Of a stretch of 64,000 nucleotides of DNA, positions 46,691-59,135 are shown in pieces (within the stretch, counting starts at the first letter, position 1; each line of letters opens with the position of its first letter). The notes beneath the pieces are model-generated. The model was not told the origin of the DNA, did not search any database, and saw nothing but the letters and a program-made list of their open reading frames with translations. A program made the position numbers and the translations under genes. This DNA comes from Vandiemenella viatica (taxonomy: Eukaryota; Arthropoda; Insecta; Orthoptera; Morabidae): contig JARYHS010013630.1 in assembly GCA_031002005.1 (NCBI GenBank), positions 237,157,539 through 237,221,538 on the forward strand, in the 5' to 3' direction.

Positions 46691-48199
46691 CTAACACAAA
46701 TTTCTCCAGGAAAGGAAATTGAGGATAACTGAAGTTTAACGATATTATCAGACTTTCAGTCTTAAAGAGACCGCGTTAACACCGCCTCTTCTCTCTCTGA
46801 CAGTGTGTTTTGTGTTGTCCTGTTTATGATGCGAGGATTTTTATCCCAAGTTAACGGAAATTGGCCTAAAATCCGCGATCAAATTGTCTGGTATTCCAAC
46901 GCACACCTTTAATACTACCCTTCTTAATCTATGGCGGTACCTTAACACACTGTAACAGTCAGATGGCTGAGGCATTAGATAAATATATATCAGTCATGCA
47001 GAGCTTAAGAAGAGGTATATATATATATATATTTTCAGACACCATGTAACGTAACAATAACCTTCCACTAATGGAAGTAGCGCTAATCCCGCGCTGGAAT
47101 ACAAAGAATCATTCAGTCTCACAGAGGCGCGGATGCTGTGCATTATTGACTACGTGCGATAGCGGTGGCGGTATGTGGAGATTAGGTCTTTTACCAGTTT
47201 AGCTAACTGTGACCAACTGAACAGTGTTATAGACAGTTTGAGAGCAAGAGTGGATTTGTTTGTGAATGACTGTGTTGAACTGAGCGGACGATAACTTCCT
47301 ACAACAACCTCTGTTGGTGCATGCGTACTCTATGACGTTTCCACTTCAAGAATCTGAATCTCCTGGATCAATAATCTCTGATGGCTAAATTCTGATTTTG
47401 GTGGTGGTCTATCGGTTTACTAGTGTTGTAATGTTTCAACAAGCACAATGAAACTGCAATACAATAATCCCTAATTTCACCACAGACATCAAGACAAATG
47501 GATCAGAAATTTATATAGTTAGCCTTTATACTTGGGACAAGAGGGGTACTTATCCTCAGTCAAGTAAGCAAAGCAAATTACACTTTTACAACATTTAATT
47601 TGCATAAAGGATTGTGATGATTACAAGTGCATCATGGGTGCCATAAGTAGTATAAAATTCTAACGCATATAATCAATAAAGCACATTCGGTGCGCAAAAA
47701 GTTCAGATGTGGGGGAGTGTTATTTTATTAAATTTACTGTCTCGAAAATTTGAAAACTAATCGAACTGTGATAGACAGACGGATATGGTGTGTAACACTC
47801 TGTAAGGTTGCATCAGTTGCCCAGGCTTTGTTTCCTCACAGTCGGTTTTTGTATGATTCGTTGATAAAGTTTATGAACAGACGCAACTTATTGTGCAGTA
47901 TATTGTAATGGCAATCAATAAAGCCCAAAGGCAGACACTGAAAGTAGCTGGAGTACACATAGAAAGAAACGTGTTTTTCGCATGCGCAGTTATATGTAGC
48001 TAGCTCACGGGTATCCAACATCCAAAGGCTATCTATATTAGCGAAGGACGGCAAAATCAAAATGACATTGGCATAACATGTCCCCAGAAAGTGATATAAT
48101 TTTAAACTACAAACAAAAATCTAGGGAAGAACTGTGGTAGGTAGTCTCCCGCAGCCCTATTAGTTTGTTACTATTTTGAAACATGTTGTAAATTGGCCC
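46691..48199. other. AT-rich spacer with (TA)n run
   Basis: Contains a TA dinucleotide run at 47016-47033. No other feature. Confidence 0.4.
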
Positions 48200-48336
48200 A
48201 ATCACATTATACCAACTTCGTGCTTTGTGCTTTTTAGGATACAATTTACATTTTACATAACTTACATATTTATACCATTATAGTTCTAGTAATAAAATTC
48301 TATGTCAACGCGTACGAATTCGGGGGTAATAGCTAT
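48200..48336 (+). mobile_element. Helitron family A, 3'-end fragment
   Basis: The last 60 bp (TTCTAGTAATAAAATTC, CAACGCGTACGAATTCGG, GGGTAATAGCTAT) align with the 3' end of the Helitron at 20211-20965. The expected terminal CTAG reads CTAT at 48333-48336. About 70 bp upstream is also alignable (TTTTACATAACTTACAT). No 5' end was found. Confidence 0.65.
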
Positions 48337-48720
48337 TGTTGGCTGTAAGCACTGACTTTATTCGTTACGCATACCCTCGTTGCCTCCCTCCGCTTACCTC
48401 GGCTAGCTGCAAACATTTCCCACGTAAATTTTTCGTGCAGTCTGCGGCGGCAGCGGCCGGGTCAGGGCATTCGGAGTGGGTTCTGGCATCATTAGCTCCG
48501 ACAAAGGCCACTCGAAGCTGAATGGCCGGGACCCACACACAGCAGTGCGCCTTAGTTCCGCACCACCGCCGGCGAATAAGGCCTGGGGCCCCGGTGTTTG
48601 GGCAGCCCACAGCAGGTAGCTGGGACACAAGTCAGCGCTGCCACAATAGGCGCTACATGTGTCCCGAGATCACGAGTTATGACCTGAGCTGCGGGTCTTT
48701 CTAGCCCGTTGGACGGCAGA
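48337..48720. other. GC/CpG-rich island 13
   Basis: CpG-rich block directly downstream of a Helitron end. It contains GCGGCGGCAGCGGCCGGGTC at 48443-48462. Frames of 61-87 codons on both strands lack motifs. The abutment raises the question whether the Helitron inserted beside or carried this sequence. Confidence 0.35.
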
Positions 48721-49350
48721 TTTATGGACTATAAATGGCTTTCAGATGTCACTTTGCGACGCTGCATAATGACACTGGTACACCACCCAACTCACATTAC
48801 GACAAAGGTTGGGTTAAAATGTGGGGAATCCGGTGTCGGATATTTCGTGTAGATGACACACAATAATGTCTAACCAAAAAAGTCACCATCAGTTTGAGAG
48901 GCGCATCTGTTTAGTTATCCTTCAAAAGTGTATGTGGCAGCATTTCACTGCTTTCACGCCAAGAGATACCGTTATATACGCTAGAGGCATCTATAGTATG
49001 CGCATATCTTGTGTCACAATGTATTATCTTAAAGACGGACCAGCCATTACCTTATTGAAATAATAAATTAGAATACTTAAATTGAAATTTCTGGATAAAG
49101 ATACAAGAGGCATTAGAAATCATCGTAGTGCACACATACTAAAGAGAGAGAGAGAAATCTATATTGTATGCAGTTCAGAGCGTAACATATGTAACGAAAC
49201 TGAACAATTTATTAGAGACTATCTGTTCCCAGCACACATTTTTCATCTTTAGTTTTAAAATGATCCAGCCCATAATTTTTACATAGCAAATACGAGGACC
49301 GATTTCGCACAGTCTTCTGTTACAGAATTACGAACAAGAAGCAGACCCAA
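48721..49350. other. Spacer
   Basis: A short GAGAGAGAGAGA run lies at 49144-49155. Nothing else recognised. Confidence 0.3.
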
Positions 49351-49500
49351 GATCCTGGCCTCAGTAAGGTATGAGCTAGAGGGTCGAGGGTCGTTGGTTC
49401 GACTCCGGCTTAGGGCATATTTGTTGAGTGCATTGCATAATGTCGTGTGTTATTCTACACCTGAAACAGTCAAATAGATACTAGTGGACACATTGGTATA
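49351..49500 (+). mobile_element. tRNA-like SINE head, third type
   Basis: Contains an A-box-like TGGCCTCAGTAAGG at 49356-49369 and a perfect B box GGTTCGACTCC at 49396-49406 at tRNA-like spacing. The acceptor ends do not pair, so I call it a SINE head or tRNA pseudogene. The body after 49415 is unfamiliar. Confidence 0.4.
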
Positions 49501-51139
49501 CACATGATGTTCAATTAAATACAATGAAGAGTGCCTGCTAAATGGATGTAAGGTCAAGTGACATTAAAAAAAGTCCTAATTTTCATTCAAACGAACGTAG
49601 TTTGTAATCGGTTTCGTGTAGGAACGTGGTTAAAGGTGGAAAATTCTTAAATACGGAAGATGAACCCACGATGTATTTAAAAATGCATTGATTGTTGAAG
49701 TTTATTAGTTTTACTTAATTTATTGGAACGAATCATGGCTACTGAAAGATATTTGTCAAATGATATCTCATTTACTTATCTTCCCTGTTAATAGCATTCA
49801 AAATTATCCCTGGTGTTGGCTTGTTACACATTATGTTCTACCGTTCTAGCCTGCCATGTGCATAATACTCCCGACCAAACATACGTATGGTGTAGTATTC
49901 AGTTGTGTTTTGAAGATTTCTGCGCTTGGTTGACCTGACTTATTAGGAAACATTTTTTTCTTTTGCGTTGTGGCAGTAAAATGAATATTTGATTCATCTA
50001 TTCCGAAATTTCAGAGAAATATCATACATAGTAACAAAGACCTCAAAACTAATAAATAATAAACTATTCAGAACGAGAGCTCTGTTATCTGTGATATATT
50101 TCTATCCTTAAAGAATTTAAATAACCATTATTTCGATTTTTAAATTAAAGTTATGAAAGCGTAATTAGGAACGTATTCTCAGGAATCTGAAAAACAACCT
50201 GAACTTATTTGATAGTTCCGTAATGCTGTGCATTGAGGAATATTAACAAAAGAATGCGGCAGGCTAGAAAAAATTCCGATCAAGTGCATTGCTTTTTTTA
50301 AAAAAAAAAAATAATAATAAAGATATACGCCACAGAGTATTGAGACCTGATTATTAATGCTAAGTATGGAGCTGTAATTTGTTAATTTACATCTAAACTT
50401 AATCACACCAACAAATAATAATACGAAGCTTAATAGTGCTTAACCTTTCCCCTGGATGATCAATATCACTTCGGCTGCCGTGAGCAATGAAATGTCGATG
50501 GAATAATTCTACACCCAAATGACACACACAGAAGTCAGTCGAGTAGCTCATCATTTTGGTTTTCATGGTTTCCAAGATCCGACTGTGCGCTGTATTCACT
50601 AACTGCAGTTTCCAGGTCCTGCGTAAGCATGTAATATCTTTGCTGTGTTACCCTACATGTGAAAATGTTCGATTTCGAAGAATTGTGTATGAGATAATGT
50701 AGCATAGAATCCATATCTACAACGTAAAGAAAAAGAATGTTTCGCTAAAGATAGAAGCAGAAAGGGATTGTGGTAGAAATGGCTTACTTTGGTAATTATG
50801 AATTCATTTAATTAAATTTGGGCGCCTTTATATTAATTTTGGATTGCATGAAGAGGGTTAACTTTCCTTTTACCTATTTATAACAGATACATAAATTTTT
50901 AACAAGTTAAAATGTTACAATTTATTACTGCCTTTTACATTTGAACAAGACACAATTTCAATTGAATGTATCTGGCACATGTGAATTACAAAGAAAACAA
51001 TCATATGGATTTCCGGAATTAACCGATTGTTCAACCGTATAATTTTCTGCTGGCTAGAAAAGTTTTATTACATGAGTCCCTATCTCTGCAGATCGCTCTG
51101 CGGGTCGTTTTCGCGTATGGAATGTTCTGGTAACTAGAA
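49501..51139. other. AT-rich spacer
   Basis: No supported feature. Confidence 0.35.
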
Positions 51140-51765
51140 GAATGCAAGTTGCGGTTGAGCTCACTAGACGATACACGTGGTCTCGAGAATAACCATTCCT
51201 GGTACACTGTGTCGTCACTACCTGCAACCTCCACTCGTCAGAGCAGGTCGCTCCGTCCTCTCCAGCTCGCGGGCACAAGATCTCTTCTTCCCGGGGTGCA
51301 GAGCACATCGTTCCACAATCCCCACTCATGTTTTTCTCGTCACCAATCTCCTTGCCGGATTTTCCCTCCAGAACATGCAAACAAAACCTTCTGTTAGAAC
51401 CAAAATATAGACGCTTTATGTTCATTGGTCAGTCACTACACTCGCCATTTTTTGAACCTCCAGAATTTGCTGGGAACACACGAACATTTCGCCACAGATC
51501 GCTTGTGTCCGACCTGCAATGTATCGCCTCTTCAAGGTTACCGTGTACTGTACCTGCCCCGCTAACGTTATTGTATTCACACGCAGCCCCTCTAAGAGCT
51601 GTTTGTTTGTTTGGGACTTCTTCTGTCTCTAACCCTTTCACTTATTCTTATTTTCTGAATATTTCACGCGGTACATCAAATGTGTTCCGGATCACATCTG
51701 TTACAGGATGTAGTTTAATCGAGGATGAGAACTTCTCAGTTCATTATAGTTTCTGTCCACAGTAA
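51140..51765. other. Moderately GC-rich block with long overlapping frames
   Basis: A 145-codon plus frame (51328-51765) and a 123-codon minus frame (51054-51425) overlap here. Neither shows a recognisable domain. The plus frame has a Ser/Pro/Phe-rich composition typical of chance translation. It may be an old, unrecognised repeat. Confidence 0.25.
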
Positions 51766-51839
51766 TCTACATTCGTTATTACATACCAAACACTTATTAT
51801 AAACAGTTACTTTCAGTTTTTCAGACAACAAAAGAGGAC

Positions 51840-51975
51840 GTAAGGTTGTGAAGCCATGCTGCCTGGTAAACGCATTAGTGTGAGAGATTGCGTTAAGCGG
51901 CCGCGTAACAGCTTAAAGCCTTACAAAAGGTTTAAACACTTGTCTCGCACGATTTAAATGACCCACAGGGAGGTT
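51840..51975. other. Possible conserved noncoding patch
   Basis: A short mixed-composition patch with GCATTAGTGTGAGAG, GCGGCCGCGTAACAGC and CCTTACAAAAGGTTTAAAC stands out from AT-rich flanks. It has no ORF or transposon match. Its nature is inferred from texture only. Confidence 0.25.
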
Positions 51976-52199
51976 GCTGAAAATACTTTTAAAAAAAATG
52001 TCATCAAATGGATTTTGGTCAACACTCCTTAGTTTAAGAAAAAATCTTGGTCACACGTCACGGCATCTCATGAAACGTTACTTTTACTTATATATTAAGG
52101 ATTCACAAATTAATACATTTTGGCATTTGTGGAATTCATCACTTAATTTGAACGAGTATGTTTGAAAAAGATGAAGAGAGACCAAAATAACTTAATTCT

Positions 52200-52840
52200 T
52201 GTACAAATTGTTTTCGGATCTCCCAGCAGAGAAGTTCTGCGATATTTATAAGTCGCTCTCTATGTTCCGCCGACGGAGAGTGATTTCATTTTCAAAAGTG
52301 CTGTTCCAATTATTCCTCGACTATCAGTTCTTTGTGGATTCCAGTTCAACATTGCTCTTCCACTTCTCCACTTGGCTTTCACAACGTATGTTTATCTCCA
52401 TTTCTTGTTGTTTAATTTGGGTATTGGTGACTTACCAAATTATTCACTTTATATAACTTCAGGCCATCTAATGTTTGGAGTTCCGCGGAAATAATGGTTG
52501 ACAAGGAATTGGAGTTGATTGAACTGGTGTATTTCAACGCATTCAATAAGACGTGTTTTACGATTTTGTTGGAAAGTACGGAATGGATTAAATTGAAACA
52601 AAGGACCATCTGCTTTTTTTAATCCGTCTGTATGTATCACCTTCGCCATCTCCATCTCCGCTCACTATATAGCTCAAGTAAACGAAGAAAACCACCTCCT
52701 TCACTCTACTCCCACCCACTGTCAGACTTTCTGCACTGCAGAATTTCCGTGCTTCTGGCTGATGGCGCTTATGTTTAATTCTAATTCTATGGCGCTTTCC
52801 TCAACTTTTTCAAATTTTACCACAATGTTTATGAAGCGCT
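52200..52840 (-). pseudogene. LINE RT C-terminal relic
   Basis: Minus strand. From about 52760 the translation runs VKEVVFFVYLSYIVSGDGD, GDTYRRIKKADGPLFQFNPF, KTRLIECVEI, LQFLVNHYFRGTPNIRWPEV (52450-52500) and MLNWNPQRTDSRG near 52320-52360. This is the order of the post-palm and C-terminal blocks of insect LINEs (FVYLGSIVSGDGD, RRI.KA, LQTF.NRCLR..L.IRWP, L.WNPQG.R.RGRP). Stops and frameshifts interrupt it. The RT core is missing, so this is a 5'-truncated copy. It is a different subfamily from the relics at 32.3 and 41.4 kb. Confidence 0.8.
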
Positions 52841-53329
52841 TTGGATGGATTATTTATTAGTTTTAGTTTTGTGCTAGATGGGAGACAGTTCTACTGATTG
52901 AAAATAATTACAGATTCCGAAATTAACTCATGAAACTTACTGATTTTCTCAGCAGCAACGATGAATTATTCTGTAGTTACATACCTTTAATTGGTATACC
53001 ACCTCGCAGGTGAAAACATTTCTCTGCTTGAAATTATGATGGTGATTTTACTGAAACTGAAAGGTTTTTTTTCTGTCCTACATCTTTCATGGTTGGACAT
53101 TTGTGAACCATCAACTGACAGATTGAACAATTAGTCCACATCGGTTTCGATGTTCTGAAAGTACGTACATCACCGTGGCTTTTTGATGTTTCCAGTTCCC
53201 ATAGTTTGCTATCTTTCCTAAATTGTCACTGAAGAGGCGAGAAAGTGCATCTATAAATCACATTCTCGCTCATTCGAGACAACACATTCCAGAAAAGCCA
53301 ATTAAGAAGTACACATAGGCCTTCGTTCC
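52841..53329. other. Spacer
   Basis: Nothing recognised. Confidence 0.3.
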
Positions 53330-53475
53330 AAAATCTCTCTTAATTAATGAGACTCAGCCACTGTTAGCATAACAAGCTACCTTTCGGCTTTCACGGCCAA
53401 TTAACAGAAAGCCGCTATAAATTACTTTTGACGGTAGCTCACAATTGCTTTGTAACGTAGCCCTTTATCAACAAA
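53330..53475. other. Possible conserved noncoding element
   Basis: Dense homeodomain- and HMG-type cores: CTCTTAATTAATGAGAC, GGCCAATTAACAG, GCCGCTATAAATTACTTTTG and CAATTGCTTTGTAACG within 140 bp. No ORF and no transposon signature. A regulatory role is an inference from motif density. Confidence 0.3.
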
Positions 53476-55139
53476 TTGGAAGCACAGTGCTGCAACAGAC
53501 TTAGTGTTTGGATTCGGATTCGCAGTTATTTTTGACAACAGCGCTTCATTTTTGCATTTTACACGTTATTACGGTAATAAAATAACACACAAAAATCTTA
53601 TATACTGTTGTTGCTGCTGCTGCTGATTACATACCATACAAAAATTGTCTCAAGCACACAGCACACAGTGAATTCATCACATTGAGAAGCACACATGCAT
53701 AAAGTTTGAAAGTATGGACTCCTACAGATTTCCTTACATAAGAGTAGGGGAAATATGTTAAACGTGATTTTACGTGATACTATTTAATCTGACGCCGAAG
53801 CATTATCAATTACCATACACATTATACCGAGCAGGGCTTTCAAAACGTATGTGTAAATTTTTATGATGTCTTGAATGAGCATTTTTTAAAATAATTTTTC
53901 AGGTCATGTCCTCTTTCTTGATCACATGTGCAACCGAAGGATGACTGTTTTTGCGTCACAATGTTGTTAAAAGTTCAAGCCACATATTTACGATATGCAC
54001 ATGAACAAAATTATTGTAGTGAAAACTAGCCATTGAAAAGCTATTTAACTGGTCACAATTTATTGGGAAATCTGAAGAGCTAATTATTTCAACTGCAGAC
54101 GATTCGATGTTACTGATGGCTTCCATCCGTTTCTCTGGCCAGTCGTAAAATGATGAACCATTTACGAATTACTTTTATTTTTTATTGACATTACAATGTT
54201 GAATAAAAATTAACATCATATGGAACGAATTTCACATGTAGAGATGAAAATATTAGCTCAAGATAGAAAAAGACGGAGGATTATATCCAGTCTGTCGACT
54301 GATGAGGATAAAATTCCATCGTTGACCGAGAGATACAGAATGGTTCTTCGATCTAGAATTCTCCCGTGACCATCTAAAAAAAAAAAAAAAAACAACAACA
54401 AATCCAACCAAATAAACGAACTTACAAGTTTACTTGGAATCCGGATCACGGGGTGTACTAACGTGCTTCACACGAACAAACAAAGCTCTGCCAGATTTGA
54501 AGGTCACTTTAGCCACCGGAGACTGGCATAGTAACCTGATATCTCAGCACCCTAACCACCGAGATTACTCCGTTCTGCCTGTAACCTTAAAACCAACACA
54601 CATAAAAGATTTACCACATCAGAAGTACAAAACAGCCAATATTGTATTTCTGTAAGTAATTCTTTGAACAAAAGTCAAATATGGCATAATTGGTTCGTTA
54701 ATTGCCTATAAGTGACTTCATTTGAAACTGGGAATATCGTGAGCTAAACAGGAATCTAACCCTATTTTTCAATAGTTTACTATATTAAGTGAGACTGAAC
54801 TGTGATATTAAAATTAGACGTTTGTAATGTTTGTTTGAAAACAAGAAGATAATTATTTAACGTCGTCTTAAACTCGTTTGCGCAGGTATTATCTGGTGGT
54901 AATTTAAGTCAGAATCTGTAATTTACAGCCAAATTATAACTGTATAGATTTATAAAAGTATCAATTGTTAGTTTCAGCAGTTGTATAATTTTACCAAAGT
55001 ATTGGAACAAAGCAGATGAGAAATATTGGTCGATTTAAACATCTGAGTTCCATTGTGGTCGTAACCATTCGAGTAGAAACTGAACTTTTTCCTGTTTATT
55101 TTTTAATATACGTCTGTATTTTAGACATGCCATCTCTTA
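53476..55139. other. AT-rich spacer
   Basis: Contains a TTG/CTG trinucleotide run at 53606-53625 and a 17-A run near 54375-54391. No genes recognised. Confidence 0.35.
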
Positions 55140-55420
55140 TCCCACCCTTCCGTTTCAGGGTAGCTTTAGCAGTAGATTCCTCAGCGAGAGAAAGCGTGTG
55201 CTAAGCAGTCTGCCCCACATTTGTTTCCCTGTCCACTCTCTGCGCTTTACGAGAGGCGGGCTGCTGGGTGACTGGTCCCGTCACGTACCAACCACAGACG
55301 TGGAGTCGCTCCTGAGTCCAGCTCGGGTTCATCGCTGCCAGAGAGACGTCGCACATAAATCAACCCTCGTCACGGCAGCGGTTGCTGTTTAACCTACTTC
55401 TAGGCGCATTCAGGCCACGT
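55140..55420. other. GC/CpG-rich island 14
   Basis: CpG-rich block (ACGAGAGGCGGGCTGCTGGG at 55249-55268). A 64-codon plus frame lacks motifs. Confidence 0.35.
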
Positions 55421-55735
55421 CAGCGAAAAAATTTTACCGTAAATAATTATCGTTACCGTAGAGTTCCCTTTTGGATGACTGGCCAACTGAGATGCATCTA
55501 CCAGGACGCAAAAATATAATATTTGTTGTGTGAGACATGTACAAGATTAGTAATTACTTAGACTGTCATTAATTATCAGAAATTAATAATGTAATTGGTA
55601 ATATTCCTCAAAGCCGTAGCCCGAAAAATTTCAAAATGGCATATATATTTCTGCTGAAGTCTACTGAAAAAGTAAATTTGTAAGTTCTCACGACTTGGTG
55701 TCGACTGCCTTTGAATTGGTTGGATATCTGTATAA
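55421..55735. other. Spacer
   Basis: Nothing recognised. Confidence 0.3.
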
Positions 55736-55784
55736 TGCGAAATTCGACCCACGTAGCGTTCTACGAGATGAATAAAGCAAAGCG

Positions 55785-55850
55785 CTGAGATTCGAACCAC
55801 AGACCCTTAATTGATGACCACGATTGTCTTACACATTGTGTTACCAGACA
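55785..55850 (-). mobile_element. tRNA-like fragment, minus strand
   Basis: Complement carries a near-perfect B box (GATTCGAACC at 55789-55798) and, about 45 bp away, an A-box-like TGGTAACACAATG at 55838-55850. Stems do not pair. Probably a SINE head. Confidence 0.35.
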
Positions 55851-56149
55851 CCTAGTTCTGAAACCTAAAAAAGATCAGAACTTCTTTTTTCTAGAGTAAT
55901 GTACCTTTTGCATCCGAAAAAAAAAATCATATTATGTTATCGGAATAAAGTCTTTGCTGAAACTTTATAAACTGGCTTATAGAGTATTACCCGTTAGAAT
56001 TATGTTCATCCAATGCTTCGATAAACATTTTATCAATTTTCGCATTCAGACTAGAAAATTAATTGTAAAATATTTCGCGGTTTCCTCAGGCGCCATAAAG
56101 TTGTCAAATACTTTGCGAAATTTAAGCTCCGTGCAATAAATATTCCTTT

Positions 56150-56280
56150 CTCCAATGTTTCTGCAGAAGTATGGTTTCTTCAGTCTCTAGTAGTCATCAG
56201 GCTGCTTAATCTCTGAGAAAAACCGTAGGCTTTGTTCGAAACGTCGGGAGAAAAGAGGATTTATTGGACGCAGCGTAAAT
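56150..56280 (+). repeat. Retroposon 3'-end-like fragment (CGAAACGTCGGGAG)
   Basis: CATCAGGCTGCTTAATCTC is followed by GTTCGAAACGTCGGGAGAAA at 56237-56256. Such 'cgaaacgtcgg' tails remind me of sequences found after Penelope-like ORFs in arthropods. No GIY-YIG or RT sequence is visible nearby. Confidence 0.25.
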
Positions 56281-56399
56281 TTCACAAAATATTAGAAAAT
56301 TACTTATTTTCGGTTTTCTTACTCCTGTATCTATTGATAAGAACTGTACACCCGCATTGGTATGTTACAACATGAAATTCTACTCTGCTTGCTTTCGTA

Positions 56400-56690
56400 A
56401 AACGAGCAAGCAGTATCGCACGCAGCACTTTAGCGAGTGGGTGTTTGTTGTTGTAACATGAAAGACGGGAGCTTTGTCTGTTGGAGTAGCAGTATGGAAG
56501 CTACTGTGGAGCCTCTGACGAGCACAGCGGACTCTGCTCATGATGGATTGCGGCCGCGAAACTGGAGCGCTCCCGGCGGCGGTCTGTGCGTCACGAGCTG
56601 ACGCAAAGTGCGGGCGGCTCAGAGGGCGCGGCAGGTACGCGAGGCACCTGCTGGGCCAATGAGGCAGGAGGTCACACGATCACTGGAACC
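56400..56690. other. GC/CpG-rich island 15
   Basis: CpG-rich core at 56545-56665 (GCGGCCGCGAAACTGGAGCG). A 69-codon plus frame has no motif. Confidence 0.35.
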
Positions 56691-57184
56691 AAAACTTTTA
56701 ATTACATAGGCATTCGGCTAAGTTTCGTTATTAAACATAAGAGTTTCCAAGCGATTACAAAATTTGAAATAAGAAGACACGCTGAAATTCGCTAATCAGG
56801 TCCAGAGGAAAATAATGTATGTACACAGTATCTGATTAATGAGGTTAATATATGTACAGAAGTAGAAAGTATCTGCAATGTTTAAACTAAAAGAACACAC
56901 ATATTGCAGTTTATTATTGAAAAATTTCCAGTCAGCAGTGATATATAAATCGCAGATTACTCTCGCAATGACTAAATAAAAAAAAATCTGGTTCCTTACT
57001 AAACGATTCGTAATAAAAAGATCTTGGAATTCAGATTACTTCATTTTGCATAAAACCATATTTCAAAATTCACGGCAAGGTTCTGCTGTTGCTGTATGTA
57101 AACAACAGAAACAACTTTCCGAAAAAAAGATTGTCCCTAAATAACTTTTTTGTGACAGTATTTCGGATAGCGTAAATTGTCTTC
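56691..57184. other. AT-rich spacer
   Basis: Nothing recognised. Confidence 0.3.
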
Positions 57185-57311
57185 ATGAGTGCATGGAAGG
57201 GTAAAGAAACCTTGGACACAAGATGACACTCAATATTAAGCATAATGCATGAGTGCATGGAAGGGTAAAGAAACCTTGGACACAAGATGACACTCAATAT
57301 TATGCATAATG
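57185..57311. repeat. 64-bp tandem duplication
   Basis: Two units, 57185-57248 and 57249-57311, begin ATGAGTGCATGGAAGGGTAA and are almost identical (one A/T change near the end). A young local duplication. Confidence 0.95.
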
Positions 57312-57432
57312 GAGTGGGAAAATTTTGTTTCGTTGGTAAGGGTAAATAATTTTCAAAAAAGCTATAGGAATTTAAAATTAAAATATGTAGACGGTGGAGT
57401 AATTTAACACTGAAATTATATAAGATAATAAT

Positions 57433-57457
57433 AATACATACATACATACATACATAC
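57433..57457. repeat. (ATAC)n microsatellite
   Basis: About six ATAC units. Such tails often mark 3' ends of RTE-type retroposons, but no element body is visible. Confidence 0.85.
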
Positions 57458-58445
57458 TAGGAAAAGAGTAATTAGATAACTGTAGAAATTGTCACTGGAG
57501 TATGTGCTCTATCGCAATTAAACTAAATTCCAAAAGAAATCCACTGACTCTACAAATATAGAACTCCATTTAAAAAAAATAAATTTAAAAAATAAAAAAA
57601 TCTTGTTGCTCATGGGTACAAATTCCAGTTTGGAAATAATAATCTGCAATGCAACACTGTAATACTAACTACCAACAAATTTCGTCAATCATTTTATTGT
57701 TTGCCCATCCTTTCGTAGAATCCGGATCATAGATGACTTCTATGTTCATAATTCCTGAGTCTTGATTCAAACGTCAGTCAACGTAACACTAAATTCCACG
57801 ATCAATGTTTCTTATCAGAGCGATTAGTATCTTGTTTTCGAATTCCGTCAATTTTTTGTTCCTTCATGCTGTATTAGCCTGTTTTGCAGACTCCACTAAC
57901 GGGAATCAGTGAAGAAGATTTATGTCATTTAAATGGTGACGACCAAACGAAAGACAATCTGGTAGAACTAAATAATGAAGGGAGAGGGGAATGTTCCACC
58001 TCAAATAAAACACTCAATAAACCATAAAATGCAGTGAGTATAGTAGAACATCACTCCAACACTGTGTGTAATCCTTGTTTCAGAACTATCTCTCCGACCA
58101 TACAAGGAAGAGAATAGTGTGAGGAGTGTCGTTAGTCACCAGAAATGGTGTCCACTTAAAATAAATCCACCATTATGAGATTCTAGGCACGAGCACAGGA
58201 ACGAATATTTTCATCAGATAAAATCTTTCCGCTTTCCTACGTCCTACTACGCACACTATAACACTCAACATCACTGAGCACAAATTACCGACGGCAAAGG
58301 TCATTTTGTATGGGGTATCGCGGATTACTCTCTATGCAAGTCTACCAATAGTAAAATATATGATAAGATGTTATTTACTTTATTATTGCTATCTTTTTAA
58401 TATTTAAATTGATAATTTTGAAATAATATTAGAATTGATTACTAA
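57458..58445. other. AT-rich spacer
   Basis: Nothing recognised. Confidence 0.35.
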
Positions 58446-58464
58446 TTTTTGGGAGACGGTGATG

Positions 58465-58726
58465 AGCGTTCTGGTAGTTCAGTGGTTAAGGCGCTTGCTT
58501 TCAAAATATTCGCTGCTTCGAATCCCGGCAGGCGCAGGAATTTTGAGAGTTGTGTTTGATCATATGAGCTATGCCAGGACGCTCCGTGGTTCGGATTCCA
58601 CGTTAAACTGTAGGTCCCAGAGGAAAGGAACTGGCTGTCCTACCTCTGACACAATGGCTTAGTATGCCTCCTTCGGGAGGATCCAACCAACCTTCGGGTT
58701 GTGGAGTTAAGTTTTTTGGGGGAGGT
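58465..58726 (+). mobile_element. SINE family 2 with 19-bp target duplication
   Basis: The 262-bp element starts AGCGTTCTGGTAGTTCAGTG (A box) with B box GCTTCGAATCC, and shares CTCCGTGGTTCGGATTCCAC and TTAAACTGTAGGTCCC with the copy at 28902-29112. It ends in a CCTTCGGG-rich hairpin region and a G/T-rich tail. Flanks TTTTTGGGAGACGGTGATG (58446-58464) and TTTTTGGGAGATGGTGATG (58727-58745) form a 19-bp target duplication with one difference. Confidence 0.85.
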
Positions 58727-58895
58727 TTTTTGGGAGATGGTGATGGCATAAATTTTCATTTTAACAGTAGTTTGTGTTTACATATACAACACAGAAACAA
58801 AATCTGCAGTTAATCACTGTTCCACGAAATGTAAACAATGAAGAGGAAATTAAATATTTCAGTTGAAGTGCAGATTTCATCAAGCACATAGTTTT

Positions 58896-59135
58896 GTTTT
58901 ATGCTTATGGCTTTACGCCTCGTCTAAAACGAGGTCGTAAGAGGCGGGAAAGGACTGGGTGTAAGGAATGGGAAGGAATTCTGCTTTGGGATTTTGAAGG
59001 AAACATCCCGCCATTCGCATGGAGTCATTTGAGACAGCCATGGAAAACCCAAATCTGGTAGCCCGGAAGGGTATTTGAAGCGGCGTCCTTCCGAATGCGA
59101 GTCTAGAACGTTACCACTTATCCTCTACGCTCGGT
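58896..59135 (-). mobile_element. SINE family 1, near full-length
   Basis: Complement runs from the T-rich tail (58891-58900) through GGCTTTACGCCTCGTC, GGGAAGGAATTCTGC, CCATTCGCATGGAGTC, CATGGAAAACCCAAATCTGG to the head ending CTACGCTCGG at 59134. The B-box region has changes (GGGTATTTGAAGC). Confidence 0.9.

Noticed and set aside
49351..49420. Functional tRNA gene
   Set aside because: Perfect B box, but the acceptor ends are not complementary. Kept only as a tRNA-like SINE head.
51328..51765. 145-codon ORF as a host exon
   Set aside because: Composition like chance translation, no domain, overlaps an equally long frame on the other strand.
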